A stretch of DNA of 64,000 nt from Nocardia brasiliensis ATCC 700358 (GTDB lineage: Bacteria; Actinomycetota; Actinomycetes; Mycobacteriales; Mycobacteriaceae): positions 3,534,001-3,598,000 of the forward strand of contig NC_018681.1 in the NCBI RefSeq assembly GCF_000250675.2, given 5' to 3'. The number at the start of each line of letters is the position of its first letter. The stretch's first letter is position 1. The notes beneath the pieces are model-generated. The model made no database searches. It had not been told where the DNA came from and was given only the letters and a program-made list of their open reading frames with translations. A program made the position numbers and the translations under genes. Below are positions 60,717 to 64,000 of the stretch, piece after piece.

Positions 60717-62252
60717 GTGACACAACCTCCGGATACGCAGGCGACGACGCCTGATCCGACCGCCGACAAACTCGACGCGGCGGTCTTCAAGGTGGCGGGC
60801 GTCGTGGTACTCGGCGCGATCATGTCGATTCTCGACATCACCGTCGTCAACATCGCGTTGCCCACCTTCCAGGACACTTTCGACACGAGCTACGCCATCG
60901 CGGCGTGGACCGTGACCGGCTACACCCTCGCACTGGCCACGGTCATTCCGCTCACCGGCTGGGCCGCGGACCGCTTCGGTACCAAGCGCCTGTACATGGC
61001 GGCGCTCGCCTTCTTCGTGCTCGGGTCGGTGCTCTGCGCGCTGGCCTGGAACATCCAGTCGCTCATCGCCTTCCGCGTGGTCCAGGGCATCGGCGGCGGC
61101 ATGCTGATGCCGCTCGGCATGACGATCATGACGCACGCGGCCGGTCCGCAGCGGGTCGGCCGCGTGATGGCGGTGCTCGGTGTGCCGATGCTGCTCGGCC
61201 CGATCTGCGGCCCCATCCTCGGCGGCTGGCTGATCGAATTCCATTGGCAGTGGATCTTCTTGATCAATCTGCCGATCGGCATCGTCGCGCTGATCCTGGC
61301 GCAGGTGGTGTTCCCCGCGGACAAGCCGGAGCCGGCCGAGTCGTTCGACTTCGTCGGCATGCTGCTCGCCTCACCGGGTCTGGCATTGTTCCTGTTCGGC
61401 GTCTCGTCGATCCCCGGCGAGGGCACGGTGCTCGCGACCAAGGTGCTGCTGCCCGCCATCATCGGCTTGATCCTGTTGGTGGCGTTCGTCTTCCACGCAC
61501 TGCGCACCGAGCACCCGTTGATCGATCTGCATCTGTTCCGCAACCGGGCGCTGACCTTCTCGGTGCTCACCATGGTGCTGTTCGCGATCGCCTTCTTCGG
61601 CGGCAGCCTGCTGCTGTCGGCCTACCTGCAACAGGTGCGCGGTGAATCGGCGTTGCAGACCGGATTGTTGCTGGTGCCACAGGGTTTGGGCGCGATGCTC
61701 ACCATGCCGGTGGCGGGCAAGCTGGTCGACAAGATCGGCCCGGGCAAGATCGTGCTGGTCGGCATCGCGTTGATCGCGGTCAGCACCGCGTTCTTCGTGC
61801 AGCTGAAGGTGGACACGTCGTATCCGATGATGCTGGCCGCCCTGTTCGTGATGGGTCTCGGCATGGGCTGCACCATGATGCCGATCATGACCGCGGCGAT
61901 CCAGACGCTGACCCACCAGCAGGTCGCCCGCGGTTCGACCCTGATGAACATCATCAACCAGACCGGCGGTTCGATCGGCACCGCGACCATCTCGGTGGTG
62001 CTGACCGCGCTGCTGAACGATCGGGAGTTCGCGCTGCCCGCGATCGCCGCGACCACCAAGCCCGAACTGGCGAGTCAGCTGCCGCCGGGCGTGCTGGCGG
62101 CCGGATTGGACCAGGCCGCAACGGCATTCAGCCACACCTACATCGTGGCGCTGGTGCTGATCGTGCTCACCCTGGTACCGGCCTTCTTCCTGCCGCGGAC
62201 CAAGCCGAAGAATCCGGATGTGGTCGACGCGGTGGCCACGGTGCACGTATAG
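60717..62252 (+). CDS. DHA2-family MFS drug:proton antiporter
   Basis: A 511-residue, 14-TM MFS transporter. Motif D1 LDITVVNIALPTF, motif A GWAADRFGTKRLYMA, motif C GVPMLLGPICGPILGGWLI, and the Pro-Gly-rich last TMs identify the DHA2 multidrug group. The start is GTG 60717, four bases after the DapA-like stop, so the two are probably co-transcribed. Its stop lies inside the left flank of a strong bidirectional terminator facing the rpoB gene. Confidence 0.93.
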   Translation: MTQPPDTQATTPDPTADKLDAAVFKVAGVVVLGAIMSILDITVVNIALPTFQDTFDTSYAIAAWTVTGYTLALATVIPLTGWAADRFGTKRLYMAALAFFVLGSVLCALAWNIQSLIAFRVVQGIGGGMLMPLGMTIMTHAAGPQRVGRVMAVLGVPMLLGPICGPILGGWLIEFHWQWIFLINLPIGIVALILAQVVFPADKPEPAESFDFVGMLLASPGLALFLFGVSSIPGEGTVLATKVLLPAIIGLILLVAFVFHALRTEHPLIDLHLFRNRALTFSVLTMVLFAIAFFGGSLLLSAYLQQVRGESALQTGLLLVPQGLGAMLTMPVAGKLVDKIGPGKIVLVGIALIAVSTAFFVQLKVDTSYPMMLAALFVMGLGMGCTMMPIMTAAIQTLTHQQVARGSTLMNIINQTGGSIGTATISVVLTALLNDREFALPAIAATTKPELASQLPPGVLAAGLDQAATAFSHTYIVALVLIVLTLVPAFFLPRTKPKNPDVVDAVATVHV

Positions 62253-62256
62253 CCGT

Positions 62257-62297
62257 CCGGGCCGAGATCGTCACCGGTGGTGACGATCTCGGCCCGG
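62257..62297. terminator. Strong bidirectional terminator
   Basis: A perfect 19-base-pair stem with a 3-base loop (62257-62275, 62279-62297) fills the 54-base gap between the convergent MFS and rpoB stops. It can terminate both transcripts and closes the rpoB transcription unit without rpoC. Confidence 0.85.
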
Positions 62298-62306
62298 TTA
62301 TGCCGA

Positions 62307-64000
62307 TCAGCTGGGCAGGTCGTCCACCGTGGCCTCGTTCCTGGACAGGTTGATGCCCAGGTTCGCGGCCGCGCGCTCCAGGTCCTCGTCGTCGCCGTCA
62401 CGCATCTCGATCGCGAGGCCTTCCGCGGAGAGGACTTCGACGTTGAGGCACAGCGACTGGAGTTCCTTGAGGAGCACCTTGAACGACTCCGGAATGCCCG
62501 GCTCCGGAATGTTCTCGCCCTTGACGATCGCCTCGTAGACCTTCACGCGACCCACGATGTCGTCGGACTTGATGGTGAGCAGTTCCTGCAGCGTGTAAGC
62601 CGCGCCGTAGGCCTGCATCGCCCAGCACTCCATTTCACCGAAGCGCTGGCCACCGAACTGGGCCTTACCGCCGAGCGGCTGCTGGGTGATCATCGAGTAC
62701 GGACCGGTCGAACGGGCGTGGATCTTGTCGTCGACCAGGTGGTGCAGCTTCAGGATGTACATGTAGCCGACCGCCACCGGGTACGGGAACGGTTCACCCG
62801 AACGCCCGTCGAACAGCGTCGCTTTCCCGTCCGCGCCCACCAGCACGTCGCCGTCCCGATTGGGCAGCGTCGACCCGAGCAGCCCGGCAAGTTCGGCATC
62901 CTGGGCGCCGTCGAAGACCGGCGTCGCGATATTGCTGTTCGGCGGCGCGGACCGCAGTGCTTCGGGCAGCGCCGCGGCCCACTCCGGTGCACCCTGAATC
63001 TCCCAGCCGGCCTTGCCGATCCACCCGAGGTGGGTTTCCAGGATCTGGCCGATGTTCATACGACGCGGCACGCCGTGGGTGTTGAGGATGATGTCGACCG
63101 GGGTGCCGTCGGGCAGGAAGGGCATGTCCTCGGTGGGCAGGATCTTGCCGATGACACCCTTGTTGCCGTGGCGACCGGCGAGCTTGTCACCGTCCTGGAT
63201 CTTGCGCTTCTGCGCGACGTAGACGCGCACCAGCTCGTTCACACCGGGAGGCAGGTCGTCGTCGTCCTCGCGGGAGAACACCCGGATACCGATGACCTTG
63301 CCGGACTCACCGTGGGGCACCTTGAGCGAGGTGTCACGCACCTCACGGGCCTTCTCCCCGAAGATCGCGCGCAGCAACCGCTCTTCCGGGGTCAGCTCGG
63401 TCTCGCCCTTCGGGGTGACCTTGCCGACCAGGATGTCACCGTCACGGACCTCCGCGCCGATGCGCACGATGCCGCGCTCGTCGAGGTCGGCCAGGACCTC
63501 GTCGGAGACGTTGGGGATATCGCGGGTGATCTCCTCGGCACCGAGTTTGGTGTCGCGGGCATCGATCTCGTGCTCTTCGATATGGATCGAGGTCAGCACG
63601 TCCTCTTCCACGAGGCGCTGCGACAGGATGATCGCGTCCTCGTAGTTGTGGCCCTCCCACGGCATGATCGCCACGAGCAGGTTCTTGCCCAGCGCCATCT
63701 CACCGTTCTCGGTGCACGGACCATCGGCGAGCACCTGACCGGTCTCGACCCGCTGCCCCTCGTCCACGATCGGCCGCTGGTTGTAGCAGTTGCCTTGATT
63801 CGAGCGCGCGAACTTGCGTAACCGGTAGCTGCGCCGGGTGCCGTCATCGGCCATGACGGTGATGTAGTCGGCCGAAACCTCTTCCACCACACCGGCTTTG
63901 TCATTGAGGACCAGGTCGCCGGCGTCGATGGATGCGCGCAATTCCATGCCGGTGCCGACGATCGGGGCCTCGGAACGGATCAGCGGCACGGCCTGACGCT
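62307..64000 (-). CDS. rpoB: RNA polymerase beta subunit, C-terminal part (orphan copy, RpoB2-like; cut by window edge)
   Basis: The last 564 codons of RpoB run in from the right edge. RQAVPLIRSEAP, IMPWEGHNYEDAI, SIHIEEHEIDARDTKLGAEEITRDIPN, VAQKRKIQDGDKLAGRHGNKGVIGKI, EDMPFLPDGTPVDIILN, and TGPYSMITQQPLGGKAQFGGQRFGEMECWAMQAYGA are diagnostic and intact. It ends NLSRNEATVDDLPS. The downstream neighbour is a convergent MFS gene across a strong terminator, not rpoC, so this is not the main rpoBC operon. Nocardia are known to carry a second rpoB linked to rifampicin resistance. The rifampicin region is not in the window. Confidence 0.95.
   Translation of the reverse strand, partial: RQAVPLIRSEAPIVGTGMELRASIDAGDLVLNDKAGVVEEVSADYITVMADDGTRRSYRLRKFARSNQGNCYNQRPIVDEGQRVETGQVLADGPCTENGEMALGKNLLVAIMPWEGHNYEDAIILSQRLVEEDVLTSIHIEEHEIDARDTKLGAEEITRDIPNVSDEVLADLDERGIVRIGAEVRDGDILVGKVTPKGETELTPEERLLRAIFGEKAREVRDTSLKVPHGESGKVIGIRVFSREDDDDLPPGVNELVRVYVAQKRKIQDGDKLAGRHGNKGVIGKILPTEDMPFLPDGTPVDIILNTHGVPRRMNIGQILETHLGWIGKAGWEIQGAPEWAAALPEALRSAPPNSNIATPVFDGAQDAELAGLLGSTLPNRDGDVLVGADGKATLFDGRSGEPFPYPVAVGYMYILKLHHLVDDKIHARSTGPYSMITQQPLGGKAQFGGQRFGEMECWAMQAYGAAYTLQELLTIKSDDIVGRVKVYEAIVKGENIPEPGIPESFKVLLKELQSLCLNVEVLSAEGLAIEMRDGDDEDLERAAANLGINLSRNEATVDDLPS

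Noticed and set aside
1..64000. CRISPR arrays, prophage structural genes, intact insertion sequences, riboswitches
   Set aside because: No regularly spaced direct repeats, no phage gene patterns, no complete transposase and no recognisable riboswitch core were seen on reading; only one IS3 OrfA fragment is supported.

Overview
The window looks like the chromosome of a high-GC mycolic-acid actinomycete, most likely Nocardia. The support is dense GC-rich coding, an antigen-85-type esterase, many P450, TetR, SDR and MFS genes, ANTAR and SARP regulators, and an rpoB gene that is not followed by rpoC. A second, orphan rpoB (rpoB2) is a known Nocardia trait.

Left part (1-13.8 kb). A minus-strand operon PadR - sulfatase - MFS - formylglycine-generating enzyme (4925 to 314) carries a sulfatase together with its own activator. 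It is followed by a MarR gene cut by the window edge. The same 13-base operator-like sequence lies before MarR and before a membrane-protein gene 5.5 kb away. Next come a P450, a WYL-regulator remnant, a carboxyl-methyltransferase-family gene, a DrrAB-type ABC exporter, a serine hydrolase, an ICMT-like methyltransferase and an HxlR/dehydrogenase pair.

First specialised locus (14.2-24.5 kb). An unrecognised HTH-like protein, a SAM methyltransferase, a 64-residue Cys-free peptide ending in a hairpin terminator, a HExxH-type putative peptide beta-hydroxylase, an M29-like metalloenzyme and an MFS exporter run in one direction. This looks like a compact RiPP-like pathway without any familiar class-defining enzyme. 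A large TPP enzyme and an FAD oxidoreductase follow and may or may not belong to it.

Middle (24.9-30.5 kb). Ordinary accessory genes: hydrolase, VOC protein, a P450/TetR divergent pair with clear palindromes, an orphan Imm1-like immunity protein, an NTF2-like protein and a secreted esterase.

Second specialised locus (30.7-37.2 kb). A visibly AT-richer block holds two isoprenyl diphosphate synthases, a prenyl-diphosphate C-methyltransferase and a UbiA-family membrane enzyme that appears to start at ATT, with a divergent HTH/TPR-like regulator. No canonical terpene cyclase is present, so the UbiA protein is the candidate cyclase or transferase for a C-methylated terpenoid. The block ends in an IS3-family remnant next to a tRNA-Pro gene, as expected of an island.

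Right part (38-64 kb). GAF-ANTAR and PAS-ANTAR antiterminator-type regulators; a surface or lipid group (acyltransferase, SGNH hydrolase, proline-rich lipoprotein, secreted lipase); an AraC regulator; an HxlR/SDR/tautomerase group with paired operators; TetR with a membrane protein; a 988-residue SARP/AfsR regulator; an amino-acid permease; a LysR/DapA-family pair with a clean T-N11-A site; a 14-TM drug exporter; and, across a very strong bidirectional terminator, the 3' part of the orphan rpoB.
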